Assembly: GCF_038595055.1 (NCBI RefSeq) | Contig: NZ_CP152002.1 | Span: forward strand, 5,190,501 to 5,254,500 | Direction: 5' to 3' | Length of the DNA: 64,000 nucleotides | Source of the DNA: Paenibacillus sp. FSL R7-0345 | GTDB lineage: Bacteria; Bacillota; Bacilli; Paenibacillales; Paenibacillaceae | Part shown: one piece after another, positions 35,101 through 42,566 of the stretch | Layout of the letters: each line of letters opens with the position of its first letter | Numbering within the stretch: the stretch's first letter is position 1 | Translations under genes and position numbers: made by a program | Notes under the pieces: generated by a model | The model's database searches: none | The model's input: only the letters and a program-made list of their open reading frames with translations | What the model was told of the DNA's origin: nothing

Positions 35101-35250
35101 GTTCGCTGTCGGCGGTCCTTCATAGAACACATAGTTCGGGCGGCCCGCCCGGTTCTCCATCGATTTGCGGAACGTATCCTCGTCGCTCCATTTCTTCAAG
35201 ATGCGGACATCTCTCGCCCGCGCCTTTTCTTTGACGTCTACTTTTTGCAT
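32158..35250 (-). CDS. ileS: Isoleucyl-tRNA synthetase, type 2-like
   Basis: The 1030-residue class I synthetase has the HIGH-type signature in PPTANGVPHIGHVLG (about residues 46-60), the editing domain, and KMSKS in GQKMSKSKGNVIDP. Length, GWDTHGLPVE, and the lack of a C-terminal cysteine zinc finger point to the type 2 (eukaryote-like) class. Type 1 (Bacillus 921-residue type) has PPYANG..HLGHA and a zinc end. Type 2 enzymes are associated with mupirocin resistance. It is downstream of divIVA, in the usual ileS position, and is controlled by a T-box leader about 0.8 kb upstream. Confidence 0.95.
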   Translation of the reverse strand: MQKVDVKEKARARDVRILKKWSDEDTFRKSMENRAGRPNYVFYEGPPTANGVPHIGHVLGRVIKDFIGRYQTMKGFRVVRKAGWDTHGLPVELGVQKKLGISGKQEIEEYGIEKFIKECKDSVFGYEKQWREFTEAIGYWTDLDNPYVTLDNTYIESVWNILATVHDKGLMYRGHRVSPYCPSCQTTLSSHEVAQGYKTVKDLSATAKFKLEGSGDYVLAWTTTPWTLPAHMALAMNPEMEYVRAEQEDGVYILAKNLVDEVLKGEYTILSTHTGADFIGQSYTPPFSYIKAEKHNVIVGASFVTNSSGTGIVHMAPAHGEDDYKSCRENGISFVNVVDTSGKYTAVVSDFAGRFVKDVDLDIIKVLSEKGLLYNKEKYEHSYPFCWRCDTPLLYYATDSWFIQTTAIKDQLIANNNTVDWYPDHVREGRFGKFLEELVDWNISRNRYWGTPLNVWVCQDTGKEFAPHSIAELRSMAIGEVPEDIELHKPYVDNIQLRSPFSEGGVMVRTPEVIDVWFDSGSMPFAQSHYPFENNETFEDQYPADMICEGIDQTRGWFYSLLAVSTLFKGKAPYKAVIAHGHIFDENGQKMSKSKGNVIDPWEIMNEYGTDAFRWAILSDSAPWNNKRFSRGLVGETKSKVVDTLVNTHAFLTLYAGIDGYDPAEHPFKVSGHKLDRWILSRLNSLILLVDKGLAVNDFVNTSKAVENFVDELSNWYIRRSRDRFWGSGLGEEKLDAYRTLTHVLLKTATLMAPFTPMLSEDIFTNLGGGESVHLADYPKADESLIDLELERDMESARGIVELARNVRNETGIKNRQPLSELIVSLDRDFDIADYEEIIKDEINVKSIVLENSDSGFVDFTLKLNLKVAGKKYGKNVGFIQGFLKGMDSDATRKVVTDGVVNVVSPEGEELQITAEELLVEKQAKSGFAAASGYGLTVALNTEITPELEQEGWVREIIRAVQDYRKRLDLAIEKRIDLTLQLDEELKAAVTAFEHVLRDNVLVAELAFDGDHSFETVDVSGKTIGIFIKG

Positions 35251-35305
35251 TTGAGGGTCAATCCTTTCAATGGTGTAATCTGAAACCCAGTTTCAACAGC
35301 TTTTT

Positions 35306-36039
35306 CGATCCCCCTAAATCCCCCTTAGCCAAGGGGGACCCCGAGGGCCCCGGCCCTCTGGACACCCGGAAAGTTGTCTAGTTCCGGGACAGAGCCGGTA
35401 TGGTTGTTAATTTGGTTGTAAGCCCCGCTTACCGCCGCAAGCGGCCCGCTCTACCTCAGGCACGCTAGTCGCGCCGCTTGCTTGTGCCTTTGCTCTTGTA
35501 GGGGCACCCGCCCCGCGATCCCGTAGGGCAGCGCCGGGCGGGTCGCCTTGGGCGGCGGGGCGCAGCCGCCGCTTGCTTGTGCCTTTGCTCTTGTAGGGGC
35601 ACCCGCCCCGCGATCCCGTAGGGCAGCGCTGGGCGGGTCGCCTTGGGCGGCGGGGCGCAGCCGCCGCTTGCTTGTGCCTTTGCTCTTGTAGGGGCACCCG
35701 CCCCGCGATCCCGTAGGGCAGCGCTGGGCGGGTCGCCTTGGCGGCGGGGCGCAGCCGCCGCTTGCTTGTGCCCTTGCTCTTGTTGGGGCACCCGCCCCGC
35801 GATCCCGTAGGGCAGCGCTGGGCGGGTCGCCTTGGGCGGCGGGGCGCAGCCGCCGCAATCCCTAAGGGCAAGGCCCCGCAGGCGTCCCCGCCAGGGGAGC
35901 CTAAGAAGGGCCGCTCCCCCGCCGCAATAATCCTTCCCGTCTGCCACCGTAAACTCCACACTCGGAGCCCTTGTTGCGGGTGTCCAGAGGGCGGCCAGCC
36001 CTTGGGGTCCCCCTTCGGAAGGGGGATTTAGGGGGATCG
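35306..36039. mobile_element. About 730-bp non-coding element with 63-bp terminal inverted repeats
   Basis: The left end 35306-35368 (CGATCCCCCTAAATCCCCC...CTCTGGACACCCG) is matched on the opposite strand by 35977-36039 with only a few differences. Each end also contains its own CCCCCTT/AAGGGGG palindrome. Between them lie four GC-rich tandem repeats and no recognisable protein. The element sits between the ileS T-box terminator and the ileS start codon. This is the layout of a MITE-like or other non-autonomous repeat. No target duplication could be defined by eye. Confidence 0.65.
35477..35855. repeat. Four tandem GC-rich 94/95-bp repeats
   Basis: The motif GCTTGCTTGTG starts at 35477, 35571, 35666 and 35760, giving periods of 94, 95 and 94. 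Units are nearly identical, with one or two base changes (for example GCCGGG versus GCTGGG) and a single-base length change in copy 3. Because the period is not always a multiple of three, long minus-strand frames run through all three phases. I treat those frames as artefacts. Confidence 0.85.
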
Positions 36040-36046
36040 CGTCCCG

Positions 36047-36371
36047 CAACGACAAACAAGCGTCCCCCCGCCCCCAAAGGGGCGAGACGACGCTCGCGAT
36101 ACCACCCTAATTCTGTGCCTGACGCACTTCCTTAGGGGGAGTGAATGCAGCACAATCTCAGTTCCGCACAAATACTGCTATGCGGGTCCGGGATAACGTC
36201 CGGCAGACGGCATAAACCTACGCACGATTAAATCGCTTCGGCTCAGCTTCTAGGGGAAGATCTTCCGTTAAGGCTTGAACAACCGGCTCGCAGCACCGCC
36301 GGCTCTCTGGAGAACATAACCTTATCGTACTTGGTCCCGTCATCGAATACATATAAACTTTACACAGATAT
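36047..36371 (-). promoter_or_regulatory. T-box riboswitch for ileS
   Basis: On the minus strand the leader contains AGAGAGCCGG and GGTGCTG (Stem I apical features) and the T-box core TTAGGGTGGTATCGCG (36095-36110), close to the consensus AAGGGTGGNACCGCG. A terminator follows: AGCGTC...CGCCCC pairs with GGGGCG...GACGCT (36059-36093), then TTGTTTG. GGAAGATCTTCC at about 36257-36265 offers an ATC (Ile) specifier codon at 36259-36261. Uncharged tRNA-Ile would favour antitermination and ileS expression. Confidence 0.88.
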
Positions 36372-36377
36372 GTTCTA

Positions 36378-36406
36378 GTTATAGACGTTTTAAGAAAAAA
36401 TGTCAA
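36378..36406 (-). promoter_or_regulatory. ileS promoter (sigma A type)
   Basis: TTGACA (36401-36406), 17 bp, TATAAC (36378-36383) on the minus strand, just upstream of the T-box leader. Confidence 0.8.
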
Positions 36407-36473
36407 CACCGCAAACGTCTAGTCATCTTATCATTCCATGCATACTGGCTCATCTTAACGCCGGCAGTCCTGA

Positions 36474-36968
36474 TCAGAGTAGGTTGTCGCTGGTCTCACG
36501 GCCCTCAAGCGCGCTCCAGTCATCCTGGGAGAGCAGTTCCAGCTGCGCTTCCACCAGCGTCCGGAACCGGGTGCGGTAGATGGAAGCCTGCTTGCGCAGC
36601 TCTTCGGTTTCAATCGAAATCTTGCGGGACTTGGACAAGGCCTCATTGATGATCCGGTCAGCGTTTTTCTCGGCTTCCTTGATAATCAGCTGGGATTCCT
36701 TCTTGGAATTGTTCTTTACATCATCGGCTGCTTCCTGGGCGACAATAATCGTTTTGGATAAGCTTTCCTCAATGTTCACAAAATGATCGAGACGATCCTG
36801 AATGGACAGAAGCTGGTTCTGCAATTCTTTATTTTCGCGAATGACGCTTTCGTAATCCTTGATAACCTGATCAAGGAATTCATTGACCTCATCTTCATCA
36901 TAACCACGGAGTCTCCGGGAGAACTCCTTGTTATGTATATCGAGTGGCGTTAATGGCATGCTGTGCAC
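36474..36968 (-). CDS. divIVA: DivIVA cell-division/polarity protein
   Basis: The 164-residue protein has the DivIVA N-terminal membrane-binding domain (LTPLDIHNKEFSRRLRGYDEDEVNEF, residues about 5-30) and a long coiled coil (about 30-150). DivIVA binds curved membrane at septa and poles and recruits other proteins, including sporulation chromosome-anchoring factors. An AGGAGGTGCACAGC ribosome site precedes the ATG. It lies between ylmH and ileS as in other Bacilli. The 255 bp upstream hold no gene I can support. Confidence 0.93.
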   Translation of the reverse strand: MHSMPLTPLDIHNKEFSRRLRGYDEDEVNEFLDQVIKDYESVIRENKELQNQLLSIQDRLDHFVNIEESLSKTIIVAQEAADDVKNNSKKESQLIIKEAEKNADRIINEALSKSRKISIETEELRKQASIYRTRFRTLVEAQLELLSQDDWSALEGRETSDNLL

Positions 36969-37223
36969 CTCCTAGAAATTTCGGACCTTGTGCGACTCTG
37001 GACGTTATTGTGTCCCGATGACGCAGAAGAAAGACTAAACTGCAAAAAGAATCGAATGCTTCGTCCCGTTTGAAGGAGGCAGCCGGTTCTCCTGCCAGAA
37101 TCCCATTCCGGATGAAGCTCTAGGAGCGCCTTGGTTACAAATAATGGCGTCCGACTTTCAAAACATTTGCATCCCCTGAGGATAATGAATTTCGACAAGC
37201 GCCTGCAGATTCCTGCTGGACGC

Positions 37224-38009
37224 TCAGACAAATTTACCGACCCGGACCCGGTAACGGCCTTTTTTGGTCAGACTGCCAACCTCCAGAACCTTAAACCGGC
37301 CAAATCCCTGAATAGACACCATATCCCCGTCTTTCAATCCACAGGAAGGATCTTCCTCTACTTTCCAGTTGACCCGGACGCGCCCGGCTTTAATCGGAAC
37401 CAATATTTTGCTCCGGCTAAGCCGGGTCACATCCGCAGCAATTCCATCAAGCCGTAAAGAAGCGACCGTAAGCTCCACCGTTTCCAGCTTGGCCGCCATT
37501 GTGCGTAAGCCGGAAACGGGCAGAATCTCTGTCGAAACATTAACCCGGTGCACACCGGTCAGATTCATGGACAGGTAATCAGCGATGTCCGAGGCTACGA
37601 CAACATGACATCCGTCCTCCAGCACATGAATATCACCGATCTTGCCTCTTTTGATCCCAAGTCCCAGAATAGCCCCCATGTAGTCGCCATGCTCCAGGGT
37701 TAGAAACTTCTGCTCTCCGGAGGAAATGCTGAGAACCTTCAGCTCCATGTCTTCATCCGTTAGATCACGGTAATCGGGAGCAACCAGCGCCCGCTTCCGT
37801 TCAGCATCTTCAGATCCGCCTTCCCAGCGCACTTCCACATCAGGATGGCGGTTCACCAGTGTCTGCAGAATATAGCCCTGCCGGGGGTCCAGAAACTCTG
37901 TCAGCTTCATCTCATGATATTCTCCGGCATGGCTGACCCATTCCCAGGCTTTATCCACAAATTGCCGTTCATCAGGATGAAAATGCCCGTAAACTTCATT
38001 TCTCATCAT
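37224..38009 (-). CDS. ylmH: YlmH-type S4-domain RNA-binding protein
   Basis: The 261-residue protein ends with an S4 RNA-binding domain (LRLDGIAADVTRLSRSKILVPIKAGRVRVN onward, about residues 183-245). The N-terminal part matches YlmH (HPDERQFVDKAWEWV). YlmH homologues act on stalled ribosomes and are part of the ylm group next to ftsZ. It begins 1 bp past the ylmG stop and is probably co-transcribed. Confidence 0.9.
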   Translation of the reverse strand: MMRNEVYGHFHPDERQFVDKAWEWVSHAGEYHEMKLTEFLDPRQGYILQTLVNRHPDVEVRWEGGSEDAERKRALVAPDYRDLTDEDMELKVLSISSGEQKFLTLEHGDYMGAILGLGIKRGKIGDIHVLEDGCHVVVASDIADYLSMNLTGVHRVNVSTEILPVSGLRTMAAKLETVELTVASLRLDGIAADVTRLSRSKILVPIKAGRVRVNWKVEEDPSCGLKDGDMVSIQGFGRFKVLEVGSLTKKGRYRVRVGKFV

Positions 38010-38010
38010 T

Positions 38011-38280
38011 TTAGCCGAAAATCATTGCCACGATGGAGTGAAGTCCGACAACAGCAAAACGCAGCACGAACAATGCAACAATCGGGGAAATATCCAGCGT
38101 CCCGAACAACGGGGGAATGATCCGCCGGAACGGGCTCAAATAAGGTTCAACAAGCTTGCCGAGCAGTTCGCCGATGAAATTTTCCCGAAGATTCGGCAAC
38201 CAGGACATGAGAATGTATATAATAATCATGAAATAGTAAATCTGAAATAGAATGTTAATAATGGAAGATATTTCGTTCAA
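38011..38280 (-). CDS. ylmG: YggT family membrane protein (YlmG)
   Basis: The 89-residue protein has two hydrophobic segments with the YggT hallmarks YILMSWLPNLRENFIGE and EPYLSPFRRIIPP. YlmG-type proteins are linked to membrane and division organisation. It lies 7 bp after sepF in the ylm cluster. Confidence 0.92.
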   Translation of the reverse strand: MNEISSIINILFQIYYFMIIIYILMSWLPNLRENFIGELLGKLVEPYLSPFRRIIPPLFGTLDISPIVALFVLRFAVVGLHSIVAMIFG

Positions 38281-38287
38281 AGCCTGT

Positions 38288-38731
38288 TCACCTCATTTTA
38301 TTGTAATCTTGATCGTCTCCCAGAATTTCCGTTATGGAGCCTTGAATTTCAACGGTATCCGGTGTGCACATAAATATATTGCCCCCAATCTTGGATATTC
38401 CTCCACCCAGGGCATAAACAGTTCCGCTAAGAAAATCGATAATCCGCATCGCCTGGTCATTGCGCACACGCTGCAGATTGATTACAACGGTGCGGTGCGA
38501 ACGCAGATGATCGGCAATTTCCTGTGCTTCCTCATAAGAACGGGGCTCATACAGTACGACCTTCACATTTTTTTGTGAATGGATACTGACGACATTCGCC
38601 CGCTGATTTTTGCGGGTTTCTACAGGGGCCGGTTCGTACTCTTCCTCATCACGGGCAATCTGCTCCCGTTCCACAACTTCCTCTTCCTCCTGCAAGCCCA
38701 AAAAATTCATAAACCGGTTCATCACGCGCAT
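38288..38731 (-). CDS. sepF: Cell division protein SepF
   Basis: The 147-residue protein has an N-terminal membrane-binding amphipathic segment (MNRFMNFLGL), an acidic linker and the SepF fold. The fold includes VVLYEPRSYEEAQEIADHL, TVVINLQRVRN and DFLSGTVYALGGGISKIG. SepF polymerises into rings, bundles FtsZ and tethers it to membrane. ATG 38729-38731 follows GAGGAGGGAGCTTG and overlaps the stop of the YggS-family gene. Confidence 0.94.
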   Translation of the reverse strand: MRVMNRFMNFLGLQEEEEVVEREQIARDEEEYEPAPVETRKNQRANVVSIHSQKNVKVVLYEPRSYEEAQEIADHLRSHRTVVINLQRVRNDQAMRIIDFLSGTVYALGGGISKIGGNIFMCTPDTVEIQGSITEILGDDQDYNKMR

Positions 38732-39432
38732 CAAGCTCCCTCCTCGTGACCTACTAATACCGTACCCAGGCGCACCCAGGTGGCTCCTTCCTCTATCGCC
38801 ACTTCAAAATCATTCGACATTCCCATCGACAGCTCTTGTATAGGCTCAGGTGTCAAAGCCAGCAGATTCAGCTCATCACGCAGCTGGCGCAGTCCGCGGA
38901 ATACCGGACGTGTAAGCTCCGGATCCTCCTCATGCGGTGCCATTGTCATCAATCCGATTACCTTGATCCGCTGCAGCGGGGCAATTTGCCGCAGGAATTC
39001 CGGCACAGCTTCCGGCGGCAGTCCAAACTTCGAATCTTCTCCGGAAATATTCACCTGGAGAAATACCTTTACATCAATACCGGCGGCATCGGCTTTCTTC
39101 TGTAGTTCCTGTGCCAATGATAACCGGTCCAACGAATGTATATATTCAAATTTGCCGATAACGTCTTTAACCTTATTGGTCTGCAGATGACCGATGAAGT
39201 GCCAGGTCCCTTTGTCTCCCAGTACATTCCACTTATGCTCTGCATTCTGCCAGCGGCTCTCGGCAATATCCTCAAGACCTGCCTCCAAAACTTCCGCCAC
39301 CGTCTTCAGCGATACATATTTCGTCACTGCGATTACCTTGACGTCATTTACATCCCGGCCGCTTGCCGCGCAGGCCCGTGCCACACGTTCTTCTACAGCG
39401 GCGATTCTTTCCTGCAGTGTCAACACAGCCAA
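38731..39432 (-). CDS. ylmE: YggS family PLP homeostasis protein (YlmE)
   Basis: This single-domain PLP-binding barrel protein has the PLP Lys in VIAVTKYVS (about residue 35) and FIGHLQTNKVKDV. STGMSNDFEVAIEEG-like sequence near the C-terminus completes the family pattern. Members keep free pyridoxal phosphate in balance. The start is uncertain: TTG 39430-39432 is 8 bp from GGAG, while an upstream TTG (39436-39438) is too close. It overlaps or abuts the ylmD stop. Confidence 0.92.
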   Translation of the reverse strand: MAVLTLQERIAAVEERVARACAASGRDVNDVKVIAVTKYVSLKTVAEVLEAGLEDIAESRWQNAEHKWNVLGDKGTWHFIGHLQTNKVKDVIGKFEYIHSLDRLSLAQELQKKADAAGIDVKVFLQVNISGEDSKFGLPPEAVPEFLRQIAPLQRIKVIGLMTMAPHEEDPELTRPVFRGLRQLRDELNLLALTPEPIQELSMGMSNDFEVAIEEGATWVRLGTVLVGHEEGA

Positions 39433-39434
39433 CT

Positions 39435-40289
39435 TCAACTCTCCTTTATTCCGATCCAGCTCGTCATTCTTCCTGTTACTCCCTGTTCCTTACGGTATGA
39501 AAAGAACACATCGGGATTACAGCTTGTACACCATGTTGTACATTCGATATGAGTCGGCAAAATTCCTGCTTTAATCATAATGCGTCGGTTCATTTCTTTC
39601 AAGTTCAGCATCCTTTTGTCCTTAGCACTCTGCGATAAGCTGTACAATAGCGGTGCAGCCTCCGCTGAAGCCGGCTCAGGCAGCGTATCTTCCAGCGCAC
39701 GGACAGGATTCATCACGAAGTCATCGACCTCATAGCAGCAATCACCGATTGACGGGCCTATAGCAGCTAAAATATCCCCGGGACGGCTCCCATAGGATTC
39801 AGCCATTTGTTCTACCATTGCCCCGGCAATTTCCGCCACGGTCCCCTTCCAGCCTGCATGTGCCAGGCCTGCCGCCCGCTGTACAGGATCATAAAAGTAC
39901 AGCGGCACACAATCCGCATAAAAGGAAGTAAGCAGCACACCCGGTACATTGGTCAGCAGTCCGTCCGTAGACTGGAACGCTGAAGCCCTGTCCCGGCTGC
40001 CGCGCCCGCGGCCGGCTGCCGTCACGACCGCTATATGTTTTCCGTGGGTCTGCTCCCCACAGGTCCAGTCCTCCAGGCTAAAGCCCAGACTCTCCGCAAG
40101 CAGCCGCCGGTTGCTGAGCACATCTTCCGGATCGTCACCAACATGAAAAGCACAGTTAAAGCTGTCATACGGCGCCTTCCCGGCTCCGCCCTGTCTTCCT
40201 GTAAACCCGGCAGTAATCTCTGTATACTCCTGCCAGGGCTCCAGCTGCAGCCGCACAGGCAGCCCCTTAGTTTGAATAAACGGTTCCAT
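39435..40289 (-). CDS. pgeF: YlmD/PgeF purine nucleosidase-laccase-fold protein
   Basis: The 284-residue protein has the DUF152 (Cu-oxidase 4) fold with metal-ligand motifs CGEQTHGKHIAVV, DCVPLYFYD and LAHAGWKGTVAEI. Characterised members phosphorolyse purine nucleosides with a zinc site; the older name is polyphenol oxidase. ATG 40287-40289 follows GGAGGTGAGAGA, so a much longer upstream frame is rejected. It is second in the ylmC-ylmD-ylmE group. Confidence 0.9.
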   Translation of the reverse strand: MEPFIQTKGLPVRLQLEPWQEYTEITAGFTGRQGGAGKAPYDSFNCAFHVGDDPEDVLSNRRLLAESLGFSLEDWTCGEQTHGKHIAVVTAAGRGRGSRDRASAFQSTDGLLTNVPGVLLTSFYADCVPLYFYDPVQRAAGLAHAGWKGTVAEIAGAMVEQMAESYGSRPGDILAAIGPSIGDCCYEVDDFVMNPVRALEDTLPEPASAEAAPLLYSLSQSAKDKRMLNLKEMNRRIMIKAGILPTHIECTTWCTSCNPDVFFSYRKEQGVTGRMTSWIGIKES

Positions 40290-40400
40290 TCTCTCACCTC
40301 CGCTTAAGTGTACCCTACAATATGAGGCCAGGTCTACGAGGCCTGCTTGAGCGCCTGGTACGGAAGCATCCTTTCCCAAGCTCTTTACCACAAAGAGATA

Positions 40401-40429
40401 AAAAAGACGCACCTCATTAATAAGTGCGC
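40401..40429 (-). terminator. Terminator overlapping the ylmC stop
   Basis: On the minus strand GCGCACTT and GAGGTGCGT form a stem (40407-40429) followed by TTTTT. It overlaps the ylmC stop codon at 40417-40419. Confidence 0.65.
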
Positions 40430-40761
40430 CGTTCACTGCGGTCCCCCCGCTCCAGGTACATCGTTTCACGCTCATCCTGACCCTGCGGCATCCTGGCCTC
40501 TTCAATTTTGACAAGCACAACATCCGCACCAATCTTGACGATATTCCGCCATGGGATAATCAGGTCGGTCCCGCCTCCAAACAGCCCCATAAAGCGGCTG
40601 TAGCCGGGAACAATGACTGCATCAATCACACCCCGGCGCAGGTCCAGCTCGAGATCGCTGATCTGTCCCAGCCGTTTTCCATCCACAATATTGATGACAT
40701 CCTTCGTCTGGAAATCAGAGATTTTCATTTTTTTGCCTGAATTAAAGGAATCCTCGTTCAT
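40417..40761 (-). CDS. ylmC: PRC-barrel sporulation protein (YlmC/YmxH family)
   Basis: The 114-residue protein contains a PRC-barrel domain: MKISDFQTKDVINIVDGKRLGQISDL, then VIVPGYSRFMGLFG and LIIPWRNIVKIGADVVLV. It matches YlmC/YmxH proteins made in sporulation. ATG 40759-40761 has AGGAG at 7 bp. It follows sigG with a hairpin in between. Confidence 0.88.
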   Translation of the reverse strand: MNEDSFNSGKKMKISDFQTKDVINIVDGKRLGQISDLELDLRRGVIDAVIVPGYSRFMGLFGGGTDLIIPWRNIVKIGADVVLVKIEEARMPQGQDERETMYLERGDRSERRTY

Positions 40762-40862
40762 CCCACCACTCCTGTACAATCAGACCTATAGCTGAGTATA
40801 TGTCCTTCAGGCTTGGCAACATGCAGAATGAATTGCGGAAGATGCTGTGCCGCATTACAAAA

Positions 40863-40902
40863 GGGTATCCACCGGCTTGAACACGCCTTATGCGGATACC
40901 CC
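40863..40902 (-). terminator. Stem-loop between sigG and ylmC
   Basis: GGGTATCC (40863-40870) pairs with GGATACCC (40894-40901). The T-run is stronger on the plus-strand side; on the minus strand only TTTT follows. It is a probable weak terminator of sigG. Confidence 0.55.
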
Positions 40903-40921
40903 TGTTTTTTTATCGTCAGCT

Positions 40922-41704
40922 TTAAGACTTTACATGCTTCTGCATCTGCTGGATGGCCGACTTCTCAAGCCGTGATACCTGGGCCTGTGAAATACCGATT
41001 TCATCCGCCACTTCCATCTGGGTTTTGCCTTCGAAGAAGCGCATGGACAAGATCCGTTTCTCCCGCTGGCCCAGCTTCCGCATAGCTTCACGCAGGGCAA
41101 TTTCCTCGATCCATGAGACATCCTTGTTCTTGTCGTCACTGATCTGATCCATAACATAAATCGGATCTCCGCCGTCATGATAGATCGGCTCGAACAAAGA
41201 AACCGGGTCCTGGATAGCATCCAGTGCGAATACAACATCCTCTTTCGGTACGCCCAGCGCCTGGGAGATTTCAAAGATCGTCGGCTCCCGCGAATTCTGG
41301 TTGGTCAGGCTGTCACGGACCTGAAGCGCTTTGTAGGCAATATCCCGCAGCGAACGCGAGACCCTGATCGGATTGTTGTCCCTGAGATACCTGCGGATTT
41401 CACCGATAATCATCGGTACCGCATAGGTGGAGAACTTCACATTTTGCGATAAATCAAAATTATCGATGGCTTTCATCAGACCGATGCAGCCTACCTGGAA
41501 CAGATCGTCCACGAACTCTCCCCGGTTGTTGAACCTCTGAATAACGCTAAGAACGAGTCTAAGGTTACCATTTACTAATTTCTCTCTGGCGGATCGCTCG
41601 CCCTGCTGCTGTAGCGAAGTGAACAGCTCCCGCATTTCCACGTTCGTCAGAACGGGCAGCTTGGAAGTATCCACACCGCAAATCTCGACTTTATTTCGGG
41701 TCAT
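40922..41704 (-). CDS. sigG: Sporulation sigma factor G (forespore)
   Basis: The 260-residue sigma-70 family protein opens MTRNKVEICGVDTSKLPVLT, the hallmark of SigG. Region 2 (FVDDLFQVGCIGLMKAIDNFDL), region 3 and region 4 with its helix-turn-helix (TQMEVADEIGISQAQVSRLE) follow. SigG drives late forespore genes and is not made as a pro-protein. It follows sigE, as in Bacillus, with a possible SigF promoter in the gap. Confidence 0.97.
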   Translation of the reverse strand: MTRNKVEICGVDTSKLPVLTNVEMRELFTSLQQQGERSAREKLVNGNLRLVLSVIQRFNNRGEFVDDLFQVGCIGLMKAIDNFDLSQNVKFSTYAVPMIIGEIRRYLRDNNPIRVSRSLRDIAYKALQVRDSLTNQNSREPTIFEISQALGVPKEDVVFALDAIQDPVSLFEPIYHDGGDPIYVMDQISDDKNKDVSWIEEIALREAMRKLGQREKRILSMRFFEGKTQMEVADEIGISQAQVSRLEKSAIQQMQKHVKS

Positions 41705-41738
41705 GATGATTTACCTCCCAAGGAGAAACATTACTGTA

Positions 41739-41767
41739 CATTATCTCCCCGGCCCGGCATTTTATTC
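41739..41767 (-). promoter_or_regulatory. Possible SigF-type promoter of sigG
   Basis: On the minus strand GAATA (41763-41767) and GGAGATAATG (41739-41748) are 14 bp apart. The second box fits the SigF -10 pattern GGNRANANTW at nine of ten positions. The spacer is 1-2 bp short. Confidence 0.35.
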
Positions 41768-41780
41768 CTTGGTTTTTTGC

Positions 41781-42500
41781 TCACACCATCTTGTTGAATT
41801 CCTTGCGTAGCCGCTTGATAATTCTCTTTTCCAGCCGCGAGATATAAGATTGCGAGATTCCCAGCAGGTCGGCAACATCCTTTTGGGTCTTCTCCTCACC
41901 ACCGCGCAGCCCAAACCGCAGCTCCATAATCAGCCGTTCCCGCTCGCTCAGCTTTTCCAGCGCCTTCTGCAGCAGCTTGCGGTCCACCTGCTCCTCAATA
42001 TTGCGGTAAATCGTGTCATTTTCCGTCCCCAGCACATCCGACAGCAGCAGCTCATTACCATCCCAGTCGATATTCAGCGGCTCATCAAAAGACACCTCAC
42101 TGCGTGTCTTGCTGTTACGGCGCAGATACATCAGGATCTCATTCTCAATACAGCGTGAGGCATAGGTGGCAAGCTTGATTTTCTTGTCCGGATCAAAGGT
42201 GTTCACAGCCTTGATCAGCCCTATGGCGCCAATGGAGACCAGATCCTCAATGTTGATGCCTGTATTTTCGAATTTGCGGGCAATGTACACTACCAGCCGC
42301 AGATTGCGTTCAATCAGCATGGCCCTCACCGCCGCGTCACCTGTAGACAGCCGCTGCAGGAGGTACTCCTCTTCTTCCCTTGTCAAAGGCGGAGGCAGCG
42401 CCTCGCTTCCCCCGATATAATAAATTTCCTGGCTTTTCAGCCCCAGCAGAAACAGCATCCGATAGTACTGCAGCTGCAGCGCAAGCTTCCATTTAACCAT
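41781..42500 (-). CDS. sigE: Sporulation sigma factor E (mother cell), made as pro-SigE
   Basis: The 239-residue protein starts with the hydrophobic pro-sequence (MVKWKLALQLQYYRMLFLL) followed by QEIYYIGGSEALPPPLT, where SpoIIGA cleaves. Regions 2-4 of a sigma factor follow, with an HTH at TQKDVADLLGISQSYISRLE. ATG 42498-42500 follows GGAGGAACAATA. SigE controls the first mother-cell gene set. It is the second gene of the spoIIG operon. Confidence 0.97.
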   Translation of the reverse strand: MVKWKLALQLQYYRMLFLLGLKSQEIYYIGGSEALPPPLTREEEEYLLQRLSTGDAAVRAMLIERNLRLVVYIARKFENTGINIEDLVSIGAIGLIKAVNTFDPDKKIKLATYASRCIENEILMYLRRNSKTRSEVSFDEPLNIDWDGNELLLSDVLGTENDTIYRNIEEQVDRKLLQKALEKLSERERLIMELRFGLRGGEEKTQKDVADLLGISQSYISRLEKRIIKRLRKEFNKMV

Positions 42501-42566
42501 TATTGTTCCTCCTCCAAGAAGTGCACAGTTACCCCGGACGACCTCAGCCATCCTCGTGGGGTAAAA

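Noticed and set aside
35407..36055. Three long overlapping minus-strand frames (184, 135 and 196 codons) rich in Ala, Gly, Pro and Arg
   Set aside because: They run through the same 94/95-bp GC-rich tandem repeats in different phases, have no ribosome sites, and their products are frame-shifted copies of one repeat.
40290..40532. Upstream extension of the YlmD/PgeF gene by 81 codons
   Set aside because: The extension overlaps ylmC and its terminator. GGAGGTGAGAGA immediately before ATG 40287-40289 marks the real start.
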